A stretch of DNA of 64,000 nt from Flavobacteriaceae bacterium (lineage in GTDB: Bacteria; Bacteroidota; Bacteroidia; Flavobacteriales; Flavobacteriaceae), in the NCBI GenBank assembly GCA_029238215.1, contig JAQWGN010000008.1:1-64000 (forward strand), read 5' to 3'. The notes beneath the pieces are model-generated. The model made no database searches, was not told the DNA's origin, and saw nothing but the letters and a program-made list of their open reading frames with translations. The position numbers and the translations under genes are program-made. Of the stretch, positions 28,188-37,437 are shown piece by piece (the first letter of the stretch is position 1; every line of letters begins with the position of its first letter).

Positions 28188-28571
28188 ATGAAACAAATCA
28201 AATTTTATCGAATAAACGCGCTTTTTTTTAGTGTTTTGTTCTGTTGTAGTGTTGCATTTGGACAAACAGCAAAAACCCAAATTGATGCCCCAGAAGAGCT
28301 TACAAAGCTCCTAAACCGCAAAATTGAATTGGACCGAATAGCCTCTACCAAAAAGCTATTTACCATTCAGGTATATTATGGAGATTTTGAATCATCGTTG
28401 CTGCAATTAGAGCGCTTTGAAACACTATTCCCTGAATTATCAGCAAAAACAATTTTTGAAACACCCAACTATAAGATTCGAGTTGGAAACTTTGCCACAG
28501 AACGTGAAGCCTTAGCAATGCTAGAAAAAATACAACGGAAATTTAAAGCCGCTTTTGTGTTAAGGCCTTAA
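28188..28571 (+). CDS. SPOR-domain secreted protein
   Basis: A 127-residue secreted protein. An N-terminal signal peptide (MKQIKFYRINALFFSVLF through SVAFGQ, about 1-24) is followed by a linker with KLLNRKIELDR. A C-terminal SPOR-like domain (about 58-127) holds FTIQVYYGDFESSLLQLERF and YKIRVGNFATEREALAMLEK. SPOR domains bind denuded peptidoglycan glycan strands, so a periplasmic cell-wall role is likely but not shown. The frame opens earlier at 28113, but the signal peptide and the -7 box just upstream support the ATG at 28188. It is convergent with infB, with six bases between the stop codons. Confidence 0.85.
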   Translation: MKQIKFYRINALFFSVLFCCSVAFGQTAKTQIDAPEELTKLLNRKIELDRIASTKKLFTIQVYYGDFESSLLQLERFETLFPELSAKTIFETPNYKIRVGNFATEREALAMLEKIQRKFKAAFVLRP

Positions 28572-28577
28572 ATAGTC

Positions 28578-31286
28578 TTACTTAAGTTTCTTCTTGATGG
28601 CAACTTCTTGGTAGCCTTCAACTACATCACCCTCTTTAATGTCGTTAAATCCTTTGACTTGCAGTCCGCAATCATACCCTTTGGTCACTTCTTTTGCATC
28701 ATCCTTAAATCGTTTAAGAGAAACTAGTGATCCCGTATGAACAACTACGCCTTCGCGAATGACACGAATTCCTGAATTTCGAATAATCTTACCGTCAGTA
28801 ACCATACAACCAGCAATGGTGCCTACTTTGGATATTTTAAACGTCTCCCTTATTTCTGCGGTTCCTGTAATTTCTTCTTTAAACTCGGGAGAAAGCATGC
28901 CTTCCATCGCGTCCTTAAGATCATTAATGGCATCGTAAATAATCGAGTAACTTCTAATGTCAATCTCTTCTTTTTCGGCTAACTGGCGGGCTGTTCCCAT
29001 TGGACGCACGTTAAAGCCAATAACAATAGCATCGGAAGCAGATGCAAGTAATACATCTGATTCTGTTATTGCTCCTACACCTTTATGTATAATATTAACT
29101 TGAATTTCTTCGTTAGAAAGCTTTTGGAATGAATCTGTTAATGCTTCAACAGAACCATCTACATCTCCTTTAAGGATTATGTTTAATTCTTTAAAGTCAC
29201 CTAATGCAATACGTCGACCAATTTCATCTAACGTAATATGGCGTTGTGTTCGCACTGATTGTTCGCGAACAAGTTGTGTGCGCTTGGATGCAATTTGTTT
29301 GGCCTCCCGTTCATCAGCATATACGTTAAAGCGATCTCCAGCTTGTGGCGCACCATCAAGCCCTAAAATAGAAACTGGTGTTGATGGTCCAGCGGTAGTT
29401 ACTTCACGACCGTGTTCATCTTGTAGTGCTTTAACCTTTCCGCTATGACGACCTGCTAAAATATAGTCGCCAATTTTTAACGTTCCAGCCTGAACCAAAA
29501 TCGTTGACACATATCCACGTCCTTTATCCAAAAATGCTTCTACCACTGTTCCTTGAGCAGCTTTATTAGGATTCGCTTTAAGTTCTAAAAGTTCAGCCTC
29601 AAGCAATACTTTTTCTAATAATTCTTCAACGCCCTGACCTGTTTTTGCCGAAATATCATGGGATTGAATTTTTCCTCCCCAATCTTCAACTAGCAAATTC
29701 ATTCCGGCTAAGCTCTCTTTGATTTTATCGGGGTTTGCTGCAGGTAAATCTACTTTGTTAATAGCAAACACAATTGGCACAGATGCCGCTTGAGCATGGC
29801 TAATTGCTTCTTTTGTTTGCGGCATGATATCATCATCAGCAGCAATTACAATAATGACTAAATCGGTTACCTGTGTTCCACGAGCACGCATGGCGGTAAA
29901 CGCTTCGTGACCAGGAGTGTCTAAAAACGCCATTTGTTGTCCGCTTTTAAGTTTGACACTATAGGCGCCAATATGCTGTGTAATTCCACCCGACTCATCA
30001 GCGATTACATTAGCATTACGAACATAATCTAAGAGGGATGTTTTTCCATGATCAACGTGCCCCATTACTGTGACTATAGGAGCCCGAGACTTTAAGTCTT
30101 CTGGATTATCAACTACTACTTCTTGAGCTTCTTCAATGTCGGCGGTGATAAATTCGACTTCATAGCCAAATTCCTCAGCCACTACAGAAAGTGTTTCGGC
30201 ATCCAAACGCTGGTTCATAGTAACCATGATGCCTAGTGTCATACAAGCAGAAATAATCTGTGTGGAACTGATGTCCATCATGGTAGCAACTTCACCAACA
30301 GTAACAAACTCCGTTACTTTTAAAATTTTACTTTCTGCTTCTTGAAGCGCTTCTTCTTCTTCTGTTTTTAAACGGTGAGAATCTCTTTTTTCGCGGCGGT
30401 ATTTAGCCCCTTTAGACTTTGAAGTTTTTCCTTGAAGTTTCTCGAGGGTTTCTCGAATTTGTTTTTGGATTTCTTCTTCAGTAGGTTCTTCTTTAGTTAC
30501 TGCGGGTCGCTGTTGTTTTTGACCGCCTCTATTTTGTGCCGGTTTTCGGTTACCAGGTCCTGTGTCTTTGGTAATACGTTTTCTTCGACGCTTATTATCG
30601 TTGTCAGCAGACTTTTTAGGTTCAGGTTTTTTAAATTGATTTAAATCAATTGTTTGGCCTGTAGCTTTTAACCCACTCAGTTTTTTATACTGGGTTTGTA
30701 TTTTATCGCTGTTCTCAGCAGTTGGTTCAGGCTTATCATCTGGTGTTGCTGTTTCTTTTACAACAGCTGCTTCCTCCTTTACAACAGCTGCTGCTGCTTC
30801 TTTTATCTCAGCTTTTATTGGTGCAGGTTCAGCTTTTGCTTTTGCTTTTTCCTTTGGAACTTCGGCTTTTTTGGGTGTTTGCTTTGGGGTTAAATCGATT
30901 TTTCCAACGGTCTTAAGGCCACTTAATGTTGCTTGGGCTCGAACTAGGGTTTCTTTTTTAGGAGCAGCTGGCTTTGCTGGCTCAGGAGCTACGGGTGCCA
31001 CGGCTTGAGGCGCTGCTGGCTTGGGCTCATCCTCTTTTTGAGACTGTTTGCGGATGGCTTCTTTTTCTTTTCGCTTTTCCTCGTAAGCTTCATGGGAAGC
31101 TTCTCTTTTTGAGCGGTCAGTCTGAAACGCATCCAAAAGATGGTCATACTCCTGTTGCGAGATTTTTGCCGTAGGTCGTGCTTCCACCTGATATCCTTTT
31201 TCGGATAGGTGTTCCACAGCACGATCCAACGAAATGTTTAATTCGCGGAGTACTTTATTTATTCGTATCGTTTTTAAATCAGCCAT
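28578..31286 (-). CDS. infB: Translation initiation factor IF-2
   Basis: GTPase that delivers initiator tRNA to the 30S subunit (902 residues). It has a long low-complexity Lys/Glu/Ala/Pro N-terminal region (about 60-300) and an IF2N domain (about 330-385). The GTPase domain has G1 [13 protein letters not shown]3 DTPGHEAF and G4 NKVDLP. The C-terminal IF2 beta-barrel and fMet-tRNA-binding domains follow. It is third in the rimP-nusA-infB operon, 38 bases after nusA. Flavobacterial IF-2 proteins usually have such extended N-termini. Confidence 0.97.
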   Translation of the reverse strand: MADLKTIRINKVLRELNISLDRAVEHLSEKGYQVEARPTAKISQQEYDHLLDAFQTDRSKREASHEAYEEKRKEKEAIRKQSQKEDEPKPAAPQAVAPVAPEPAKPAAPKKETLVRAQATLSGLKTVGKIDLTPKQTPKKAEVPKEKAKAKAEPAPIKAEIKEAAAAVVKEEAAVVKETATPDDKPEPTAENSDKIQTQYKKLSGLKATGQTIDLNQFKKPEPKKSADNDNKRRRKRITKDTGPGNRKPAQNRGGQKQQRPAVTKEEPTEEEIQKQIRETLEKLQGKTSKSKGAKYRREKRDSHRLKTEEEEALQEAESKILKVTEFVTVGEVATMMDISSTQIISACMTLGIMVTMNQRLDAETLSVVAEEFGYEVEFITADIEEAQEVVVDNPEDLKSRAPIVTVMGHVDHGKTSLLDYVRNANVIADESGGITQHIGAYSVKLKSGQQMAFLDTPGHEAFTAMRARGTQVTDLVIIVIAADDDIMPQTKEAISHAQAASVPIVFAINKVDLPAANPDKIKESLAGMNLLVEDWGGKIQSHDISAKTGQGVEELLEKVLLEAELLELKANPNKAAQGTVVEAFLDKGRGYVSTILVQAGTLKIGDYILAGRHSGKVKALQDEHGREVTTAGPSTPVSILGLDGAPQAGDRFNVYADEREAKQIASKRTQLVREQSVRTQRHITLDEIGRRIALGDFKELNIILKGDVDGSVEALTDSFQKLSNEEIQVNIIHKGVGAITESDVLLASASDAIVIGFNVRPMGTARQLAEKEEIDIRSYSIIYDAINDLKDAMEGMLSPEFKEEITGTAEIRETFKISKVGTIAGCMVTDGKIIRNSGIRVIREGVVVHTGSLVSLKRFKDDAKEVTKGYDCGLQVKGFNDIKEGDVVEGYQEVAIKKKLK

Positions 31287-31324
31287 AAAATGTTTGTGCG
31301 CTCAAAATTAAAAAAATGCCTCGT

Positions 31325-32560
31325 TTATTCGTTATTGAACTCTGCGCTTAGCACTTTTCGTACATCTTGAATTGTTTCTTCTTCCAAGTCGGTTCGTTTT
31401 ACCAAATCTTCAACGTCTTGTTCTAAGACACTTTTTGCAGTGTCTAATCCTACTTTTTTAAATTCTTCTATAATCCATGCTTCGATTTCATCGGAGAATT
31501 CGGTAAGCTCTACGTCTTCTTCCATCCCCTCGCGATAAACATCAATTTCATAGCCGGTAAGTTGCCCTGCCAAACGGATATTAAATCCACCACGGCCGAT
31601 AGCCTTAGAAACCTCATCGGGATCCATCATAACCTCAACACGCTTTGTTTCTTCGTTTATTTTAACCGATGTCACTTTTGCTGGACTCAAAGCCCGCGTA
31701 ATCATTAACTGGGTGTTGTTGGTATAATTAATGACGTCAATATTTTCATTACCAAGTTCACGAACAATCCCGTGGATTCGGGATCCTTTCATTCCAACAC
31801 AAGCACCGACTGGGTCGATACGGTCATCATAAGAATCTACCGCTACTTTGGCTTTTTCACCTGCAATTCGAACTGCTTTTTTAATTGTAATTAATCCATC
31901 AAAAACTTCAGGAATTTCTTGCTCAAAAAGTTTCTCTAAAAACTTTGGTGCCGTACGTGACATAATAATACTTGGCTTTGAACCTTTCAGCTCTACGCTT
32001 TCAATAATTCCACGAACGTTATCGCCTTTTCTGTAAAAGTCTGAAGGAATTTGTCTATCCTTAGGAAGGATAATTTCATTTCCTTCATCGTCTAGTAAGA
32101 TAACCACACGATTGCGAATGTGGTGTACTTCAGCAGTGTAAATTTCACCAACCATGTCGATAAACTGCTTGTAAATAATGGTGTTGTCGTGCTCGTGAAT
32201 ACGGGCTACAAGATTTTGACGCAGGGACAATACAGAGCGGCGTCCGAGGTCTGTAAGCTTTACCTCTTCAGAAACATCTTCTCCAACTTCAAAGTCAGGT
32301 TCAATTTTGCGTGCTTCAGTAAGCTCAATTTCCTCGTTAGGCTCCTCAACAGCGCCATCTGCGACAACGACACGATTACGCCAGATTTCTAAATCTCCCT
32401 TGTCGGGATTGATAATAATATCAAAGTTCTCGTCTGTGCCGAATTTTTTCTTCAGCGTGTTGCGAAATACCTCTTCCAAAATGGACATGAGTGTTACACG
32501 GTCGATGAATTTTTCATCTTTAAACTCCGAGAAAGACTCTATAAGGGCCAGATTTTCCAT
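31325..32560 (-). CDS. nusA: Transcription termination/antitermination factor NusA
   Basis: RNA polymerase-bound elongation factor acting in pausing, termination and antitermination. The 411-residue protein has an N-terminal RNAP-binding domain (1 to about 125), an S1 domain (about 130-200) and two KH domains (about 225-345, with VGACVGMKGSRI and AIGRGGFNIRLAGQLTGYEI). An acidic C-terminal tail follows. It lies two bases after rimP and is the second gene of the operon. The proteobacterial C-terminal AR repeats are absent, which is normal outside that phylum. Confidence 0.97.
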   Translation of the reverse strand: MENLALIESFSEFKDEKFIDRVTLMSILEEVFRNTLKKKFGTDENFDIIINPDKGDLEIWRNRVVVADGAVEEPNEEIELTEARKIEPDFEVGEDVSEEVKLTDLGRRSVLSLRQNLVARIHEHDNTIIYKQFIDMVGEIYTAEVHHIRNRVVILLDDEGNEIILPKDRQIPSDFYRKGDNVRGIIESVELKGSKPSIIMSRTAPKFLEKLFEQEIPEVFDGLITIKKAVRIAGEKAKVAVDSYDDRIDPVGACVGMKGSRIHGIVRELGNENIDVINYTNNTQLMITRALSPAKVTSVKINEETKRVEVMMDPDEVSKAIGRGGFNIRLAGQLTGYEIDVYREGMEEDVELTEFSDEIEAWIIEEFKKVGLDTAKSVLEQDVEDLVKRTDLEEETIQDVRKVLSAEFNNE

Positions 32561-32562
32561 GT

Positions 32563-33036
32563 TTACTTATTAAATTGAATTTGTACAGTTGCTTTCTTTA
32601 TGTGTTCGTAGGAAAGGGCGGCTTCTTTAGTCACCGTATGTTTTCCTTTTCCAATAGGTTTGGGTTCACGTGCTTTCCATTGCAATGTAATCCCGTTGTT
32701 GTCGGTTGTGGTTAGGGTGCCTTTTAGGGCTTCGTCTTCGTTTGTTACTATGGCCAAAATACGTCCCAAATGCTTTTTGTATTGCCGTGGAATTGTCAGT
32801 GGCGATGCTGCTCCAGCGGATCCTACTTCTAAAGAAAAATCGTGTTCTTCTCTGTCCATATTGTGTTCTATATGCCGGCTAACACGCATACACTGTTCTA
32901 AGGTAACGCCTTCATCTCCGTCGAGAACCACACGAATGTGCGAAGCACTATCAATATGCGCATCTACCAAAAACAGCGTAGGCTGTTCGGCTAATGCTTC
33001 TTCTAGTAAATCGTGTACCTGTGTATTAAAATCCAT
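32563..33036 (-). CDS. rimP: Ribosome maturation factor RimP
   Basis: Assembly factor for the 30S ribosomal subunit (157 residues, family length). Conserved segments include DGDEGVTLEQCMRVSRHIEH and FSLEVGSAGAASPLTIPRQYKKHLGR, the latter being the family core (usually LEVSSPG). It is first in the rimP-nusA-infB operon. The promoter is at 33087-33116, and a terminator-like hairpin lies in its short leader (33047-33063). Confidence 0.95.
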   Translation of the reverse strand: MDFNTQVHDLLEEALAEQPTLFLVDAHIDSASHIRVVLDGDEGVTLEQCMRVSRHIEHNMDREEHDFSLEVGSAGAASPLTIPRQYKKHLGRILAIVTNEDEALKGTLTTTDNNGITLQWKAREPKPIGKGKHTVTKEAALSYEHIKKATVQIQFNK

Positions 33037-33046
33037 AAAATAAAAA

Positions 33047-33063
33047 AGAGGACGCTGTCCCCC
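33047..33063 (-). promoter_or_regulatory. Terminator-like hairpin in the rimP leader
   Basis: On the minus strand GGGGGAC-AGC-GTCCTCT forms a seven-pair stem with two G-T pairs and is followed by six T residues, ending ten bases before the rimP ATG. It could act as an attenuator for the rimP-nusA-infB operon. This is an inference from shape only. Confidence 0.4.
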
Positions 33064-33086
33064 TACCTCTATCCCGTTAAACGATG

Positions 33087-33116
33087 CAAATATAAGGGTT
33101 TAATTTTAATCTGCAA
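33087..33116 (-). promoter_or_regulatory. Promoter of rimP-nusA-infB
   Basis: TTG at 33114-33116 and TATATTTG at 33087-33094 on the minus strand, separated by 19 bases, which fits the Bacteroidota -33/-7 pattern well. The start of transcription should lie about 40-45 bases before rimP. Confidence 0.75.
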
Positions 33117-33134
33117 TTCGTTCTCGTCTTAAAC

Positions 33135-33163
33135 CAAAAAACCCCTTCTTTATGAAGGGGTTT
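33135..33163 (-). terminator. Terminator of the tRNA-Gln transcript
   Basis: On the minus strand AACCCCTTC-ATAAA-GAAGGGGTT followed by T residues, three bases past the tRNA 3' end. A textbook intrinsic terminator. Confidence 0.88.
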
Positions 33164-33165
33164 TG

Positions 33166-33238
33166 TTGGCCTACTAGGGCTCGAACCTAGACTCTTCTGA
33201 ACCAAAATCAGACGTGTTGCCAGTTACACCATAGGCCA
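33166..33238 (-). tRNA. tRNA-Gln (anticodon TTG)
   Basis: On the minus strand the acceptor stem TGGCCTA pairs with TAGGCCA. The anticodon arm is TCTGA-TTTTGGT-TCAGA, giving anticodon TTG, and the T arm contains GGTTCGAGCC. The 3' CCA is not encoded. It is followed at once by a terminator. A broken relative lies just upstream at 33286-33368. Confidence 0.95.
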
Positions 33239-33285
33239 AAATTTCAAATTCCGTTTTAAGTCGGAAAAAAACTCCCTTCAAAAAC

Positions 33286-33368
33286 GGTCTGATTTTGAAT
33301 CAGACCTGCCTGCGGCAGGCAGGCGTGTTGCCCGCTTGGCTGCCTTTGGTAGCTTACACCATAGGCCA
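33286..33368 (-). pseudogene. Broken 5'-half copy of tRNA-Gln carrying palindromic inserts
   Basis: Read on the minus strand, it begins with the same 15 bases as the intact tRNA-Gln (TGGCCTATGGTGTAA). Some 21 foreign bases follow, then GGCAACACG as in the tRNA, then a 19-base perfect hairpin, then TCTGATT of the anticodon stem mirrored into a second perfect hairpin. The T arm and 3' acceptor strand are missing, so no functional tRNA can form. It lies 47 bases upstream of the real tRNA in the same orientation. Confidence 0.8.
33305..33323. repeat. Perfect palindrome (8-base stem) inside the tRNA-Gln remnant
   Basis: CCTGCCTG-CGG-CAGGCAGG. It abuts a second perfect hairpin at 33286-33306 (GGTCTGATT-TTG-AATCAGACC). 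GC-rich palindromes of this kind recur in flavobacterial genomes, though I cannot count copies here since only one is in the window. Confidence 0.8.
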
Positions 33369-33446
33369 ATGAGGCTGCAAAAATAAGATAAAGTTTTTGT
33401 TGCACCAATAGTTTAAAAAATCTTGTGTGTGTTTTTATAGAAATTG

Positions 33447-33454
33447 TACTTTTA
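33447..33454 (+). promoter_or_regulatory. Weak -7 box of the DUF2723 gene
   Basis: TACTTTTA, one mismatch to TAnnTTTG, 16 bases before the ATG at 33471, with a TTG about 21 bases upstream. It lies after the earliest in-frame ATG (33444) and so favours 33471 as the start. Confidence 0.4.
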
Positions 33455-33470
33455 TCGCTTAACTAAATCT

Positions 33471-36400
33471 ATGAATTTTAGAACGGGAAACTCCCTTTCA
33501 GGTTGGTTTGTATTTTTTGTAGCACTCACCACCTATTACCTTACCGTTGAGCCTACAGCAAGCTATTGGGACTGTAGTGAGTATATCGCCACTTCGGCAA
33601 AATTACAGGTTGGGCACCCCCCTGGCGCACCATTATTTCAAATGATTGGCGCGGTCTTTTCATCTTTTGCGAGTGGGCCCGAAAGCGTGGCTTTCTGGGT
33701 AAATATGATGTCGGTACTTGCAAGTGCATTCACCATTTTATTTTTGTTCTGGTCCACTACGCGTATTATTACACGTTTTGTCATAAAAGACGAGAATCCG
33801 ACAGGAATAACTGCCTTTTTGGTGTTAGGCGCAGGGGTTGTAGGTGCACTAAGCTATACCTTTTCGGATAGTTTCTGGTTTAATGCTGTTGAGGCCGAAG
33901 TTTATGCTATGGCCATGCTTATTACTTCAGCCATGTTTTGGTTGGGATTACGCTGGGAGGCAGCTATGTTAAAACCACGTGGTGATCGCTGGTTGGTGCT
34001 TATCGCGTTTTTGATAGGGCTTTGTTTTGGCGTACACTTTATGGGCTTACTCACAGTTCCTGCCATCGGAATGTTATATTATTTTAGGCATTATCCCTTT
34101 GCATGGAAGTCGTTTGTAATAGCCAACGTGGTATCTATAGCTGTACTGCTTTTTATATTTAAATTATTATTACCGCTAACACTCGCTTACTTCGCAAATG
34201 CTGAGGTGTTTTTTGTAAACTCATTTGGTCTACCCTTTAACTCAGGAACAATCATTGCTGGGATTTCTATTGTCGCATTTTTTGGTTGGGTTATACAACT
34301 TACACATCAAAAAAATTGGATACAAGTCAACACAGGCTTGTGGTGTGTGGTCTTTATTTTGATTGGCTTTTCCTCATGGATTATGCTCCCTATTCGAGCC
34401 AATGCCAATACGGTCATTAATGAGAATGCTCCAACAGATGCACGAGCATTACTAGCGTATTACAACCTAGAGCAATATCCAGAAACTCACTTATTCTATG
34501 GCCCCATGTATACCGATATGTATGCAGGACAAGACGAAGACAATCCCTATAAAGATGACAAACCCAAGTATGAAAAAGACCTTAAAAAAGGGCGTTATGT
34601 CGTTGTAAATGCATGGAAGGATGCAAGAATAAATGCAAATAGTAAGCATACTGGATTACTGCCGCGTATGTGGAGCACAGGGAATACTACCAACTACATT
34701 ACCTATTATGGTGCTCCCGATTTTGACATCAAGCCAGAATATCGCAATCAAGAGCAGCTTATAAATGCGATAAATGATTTTATTGGACAGGTAAATAACC
34801 AAGAGGTTGATGCCAATGGTTATCATCAGTTTTTACAACGCTTTGGTTCTTACTTAGATATCGAAAAACCCAGTTTACTCGATAACCTGAACTACCTGTT
34901 TACCTTTCAGATCAATTATATGTACTTCCGCTATTTTATGTGGAATTTTGCTGGAAAGCAAAATGACGAACAGGGTAAACTCGATCCGTTTAATGGAAAC
35001 TGGATAAGCGGGATTTCGTGGTTAGACAGCTTTCGTTTAGGGCCTCAAAACAATCTTTATGAGGATGCCAAAAACAATAAAGGACGCAACACCTATTATA
35101 TGTTGCCCCTACTTTTAGGGTTATTGGGTGCGTTATTTTTATACCAACAAGACAAAAAACGCTTTTGGGTGTTATTGGTGTTTTTTCTGTTTACAGGACT
35201 TGCATTAAAAGTATACCTCAATGAGCGTGTTTTTGAACCTCGAGAAAGAGATTATGCTTTAGTAGGCTCATTTTACGTATTTGCCATGTGTATTGGAATT
35301 GGGGTAGTTGCCCTTGCAGACAGCTTAAAAAAATTCCTATCGCCTCGTGTGGCAGTACCCGCTGCGGTCATCCTAAGTTTGCTAACCGTCCCCGTACTTT
35401 TGGGGTCGCAAAACTGGGACGATCACAATCGCTCTGGGCGTTTTACTGCACAATCGACGGCAAAAGCCTATCTAGACTCCATTGAGGAAGGAAAAGATGC
35501 CATGATTTTCACCATCGGAGACAACGATACCTTTGCATTGTGGTACGCACAAGAAATTGAGGAATATCGTACCGATGTACGCAGCATCAATACCCAGCTA
35601 CTGGCTACAGATTGGTATATTGATCAGCTCAAGCGACGAACCTATGAAAGTTCTCCGATTCCATCCCAACTCAACCATAGTCAATATGCCTACGGCACAC
35701 GAGATTATGTAAAGTACGAGGCACTAATCGATAGCGTCCGTTGGGATCTAGGTGATTTTATGGATTGGATAGCAAGTGATAATCCCCGTACACGGTATAA
35801 ACATTTACTGCAACAATACGATGTAGACATTTCAAGAATCCCTGAAGGGACACAAGAAATGGTGTATTATCCTACCAATAAAATTAGAGTGCCTGTCAAT
35901 AAAGAAAATGTACTTAAAAGTGGTGTGGTAAAACTCGAAGATGCAGATCTAATTGTAGAGTATATAGACATAGACTTACCAGAGTCTGGGATGTATAAAA
36001 ACCGAATTATGATGCTCGACATGTTGCGAAACAACGACTGGAAACGGCCTATTTACTTTACAGGAGGCAGCTATGATGACGCAGAATACATGTGGATGAA
36101 GGAATACCTTCAGTTAGAAGGATTGGTTTACAAACTTGTTCCTATCAAAACTCCTGAAAATCCAAAAAACCCATACCAAATGGGGAGGATAGACACAGAC
36201 AATATGTATGAAATTGTAAAAAAATGGGATTGGGGAAATGCGAACAGCCCAGATATTTACCACGATCCTGAAACACGCAAAAACAGCATTTCCTTCCGTA
36301 GCAACTTGGCGCGCTTAGCAGAGCAATTGGTCGAAGAGAATAACTCTGAAAAAGCCATTGAAATTTTAGATTTGGCTATGGAAAAAATGCCTCTTGACTA

Positions 36401-36992
36401 CTTTGGTTATTACAGCTTGGTTACTCCAATAGCTGCGACCTACTATCAAGCTGGAGAATTCGAAAAAGGAAGTGCTTTAACAACGCGACTTGCTGAAAAA
36501 TACAGCGATAAACTACGCTATTATACCTCATTTAGCACTGCAGAGCAGCAACGTTATGCAGAAACTATATTAATTGATGTAGAGCGTTATCGTGCAGTAG
36601 TTGATGTGGCCGTAAGCGCTGAAGACACTGAACATGCAAGTCAATTGGTTCAAGGTTTTATTGAAAACACCCGTACTTCCGCTCCCCTATACTCGGCATA
36701 CGATTATTATACCCCTCTAATGCCTTACATGAGCGTGCTGTTTGATGCTGATATGCCCGAATCTGGACGTTTACTTTACGATGCAATTGCTCAAGTGTAT
36801 AGCAACAGGCTATCGCTATTTAGTCAAGTTCCTGAAGAAGAACTAACTTATTATAAAGAAAGTATTTACGTTGAAATTAATGGCTATAAGGAACTCTTGG
36901 AGTCCTATCAGTCAATTGAGCCAGATTTGGAACGGGTAGCAAAAGCGAATGCAGCATTTAAAGGGTCTGTGAGCCCGTACATGGAAAATTAG
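33471..36992 (+). CDS. DUF2723 multi-spanning membrane protein, probable glycosyltransferase-like
   Basis: A 1173-residue inner-membrane protein. The N-terminal half has about ten or more helices and the DUF2723 signature (YLTVEPTASYWDCSEYIATS and HPPGAPLFQMIG near residues 20-55). A long periplasmic region follows, and the C-terminal part has TPR-like helices (about 930-1060). The ASYWDCSE/GHPPGAP region resembles the catalytic loop of GT-C protein O-mannosyltransferases; the eukaryotic DUF2723 protein TMEM260 is reported to be such an enzyme. A role in protein O-glycosylation is plausible but inferred. It is convergent with the thioredoxin-like gene; their stop codons interlock. Confidence 0.85.
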   Translation: MNFRTGNSLSGWFVFFVALTTYYLTVEPTASYWDCSEYIATSAKLQVGHPPGAPLFQMIGAVFSSFASGPESVAFWVNMMSVLASAFTILFLFWSTTRIITRFVIKDENPTGITAFLVLGAGVVGALSYTFSDSFWFNAVEAEVYAMAMLITSAMFWLGLRWEAAMLKPRGDRWLVLIAFLIGLCFGVHFMGLLTVPAIGMLYYFRHYPFAWKSFVIANVVSIAVLLFIFKLLLPLTLAYFANAEVFFVNSFGLPFNSGTIIAGISIVAFFGWVIQLTHQKNWIQVNTGLWCVVFILIGFSSWIMLPIRANANTVINENAPTDARALLAYYNLEQYPETHLFYGPMYTDMYAGQDEDNPYKDDKPKYEKDLKKGRYVVVNAWKDARINANSKHTGLLPRMWSTGNTTNYITYYGAPDFDIKPEYRNQEQLINAINDFIGQVNNQEVDANGYHQFLQRFGSYLDIEKPSLLDNLNYLFTFQINYMYFRYFMWNFAGKQNDEQGKLDPFNGNWISGISWLDSFRLGPQNNLYEDAKNNKGRNTYYMLPLLLGLLGALFLYQQDKKRFWVLLVFFLFTGLALKVYLNERVFEPRERDYALVGSFYVFAMCIGIGVVALADSLKKFLSPRVAVPAAVILSLLTVPVLLGSQNWDDHNRSGRFTAQSTAKAYLDSIEEGKDAMIFTIGDNDTFALWYAQEIEEYRTDVRSINTQLLATDWYIDQLKRRTYESSPIPSQLNHSQYAYGTRDYVKYEALIDSVRWDLGDFMDWIASDNPRTRYKHLLQQYDVDISRIPEGTQEMVYYPTNKIRVPVNKENVLKSGVVKLEDADLIVEYIDIDLPESGMYKNRIMMLDMLRNNDWKRPIYFTGGSYDDAEYMWMKEYLQLEGLVYKLVPIKTPENPKNPYQMGRIDTDNMYEIVKKWDWGNANSPDIYHDPETRKNSISFRSNLARLAEQLVEENNSEKAIEILDLAMEKMPLDYFGYYSLVTPIAATYYQAGEFEKGSALTTRLAEKYSDKLRYYTSFSTAEQQRYAETILIDVERYRAVVDVAVSAEDTEHASQLVQGFIENTRTSAPLYSAYDYYTPLMPYMSVLFDADMPESGRLLYDAIAQVYSNRLSLFSQVPEEELTYYKESIYVEINGYKELLESYQSIEPDLERVAKANAAFKGSVSPYMEN

Positions 36993-37285
36993 ACGAAATC
37001 TTTCATCAAGCCAATGAGTGTATTGGCGTCTTGTTCACCACTTTGACGCCATACCATTTCTCCCGATTTATAAATCATGAGCGTAGGTAACCCCTTTACA
37101 CGCAGGGCTTCGGCCAATTTCGGGTTTTTGTCAACGTCTATTTTTACTACTTTTCCTGCATCGCCCATAGCAGCAGCTACATCACGAAGTACCGCATGCA
37201 TTTGCACGGATGGGTCATTCCAGTCTGTATAAAAGCTTAACAGAATGGGGGCATTTGCGTCAATTAATTCACCAAACTTAGACAT
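36989..37285 (-). CDS. Thioredoxin-fold protein lacking the redox cysteines
   Basis: A 98-residue thioredoxin-like protein, starting MSKFGELIDANAPILLSFYT. The family pattern is clear: hydrophobic strand before the active site, VVKIDVDKNPKLAEALRVKGLPTLMIYKSGE with the cis-Pro, and a GEQDANTLIGLM C-terminal helix. The usual WCGPC is replaced by WNDPS, and the shorter protein has no cysteine at all, so it cannot do disulfide exchange. The frame opens earlier at 37420, but only the ATG at 37285 gives a family-like start. A TATTTTTG box lies 18 bases upstream (37304-37311). Divergent from polA. Confidence 0.88.
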   Translation of the reverse strand: MSKFGELIDANAPILLSFYTDWNDPSVQMHAVLRDVAAAMGDAGKVVKIDVDKNPKLAEALRVKGLPTLMIYKSGEMVWRQSGEQDANTLIGLMKDFV

Positions 37286-37303
37286 AGTGTCAGTTTTATA
37301 GAG

Positions 37304-37311
37304 CAAAAATA
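37304..37311 (-). promoter_or_regulatory. -7 box of the thioredoxin-like gene
   Basis: TATTTTTG on the minus strand, exact match to TAnnTTTG, 18 bases upstream of the ATG at 37285. It supports that start over the longer frame. Confidence 0.6.
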
Positions 37312-37437
37312 CGTTTTTTCCGCAACTCAATGAATTTTGATAAAATCCGCTAATACCAAAAGCACACACCACAAAACGTTTCATTTTTTTACCTTTACCA
37401 AGAGTTGCTGTTTTTAGCACAACACTTTTTCAATTCC

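Noticed and set aside
37405-37437. Upstream start of polA
   Set aside because: PolA proteins begin at the ATG at 37438; the added residues are not family-like.
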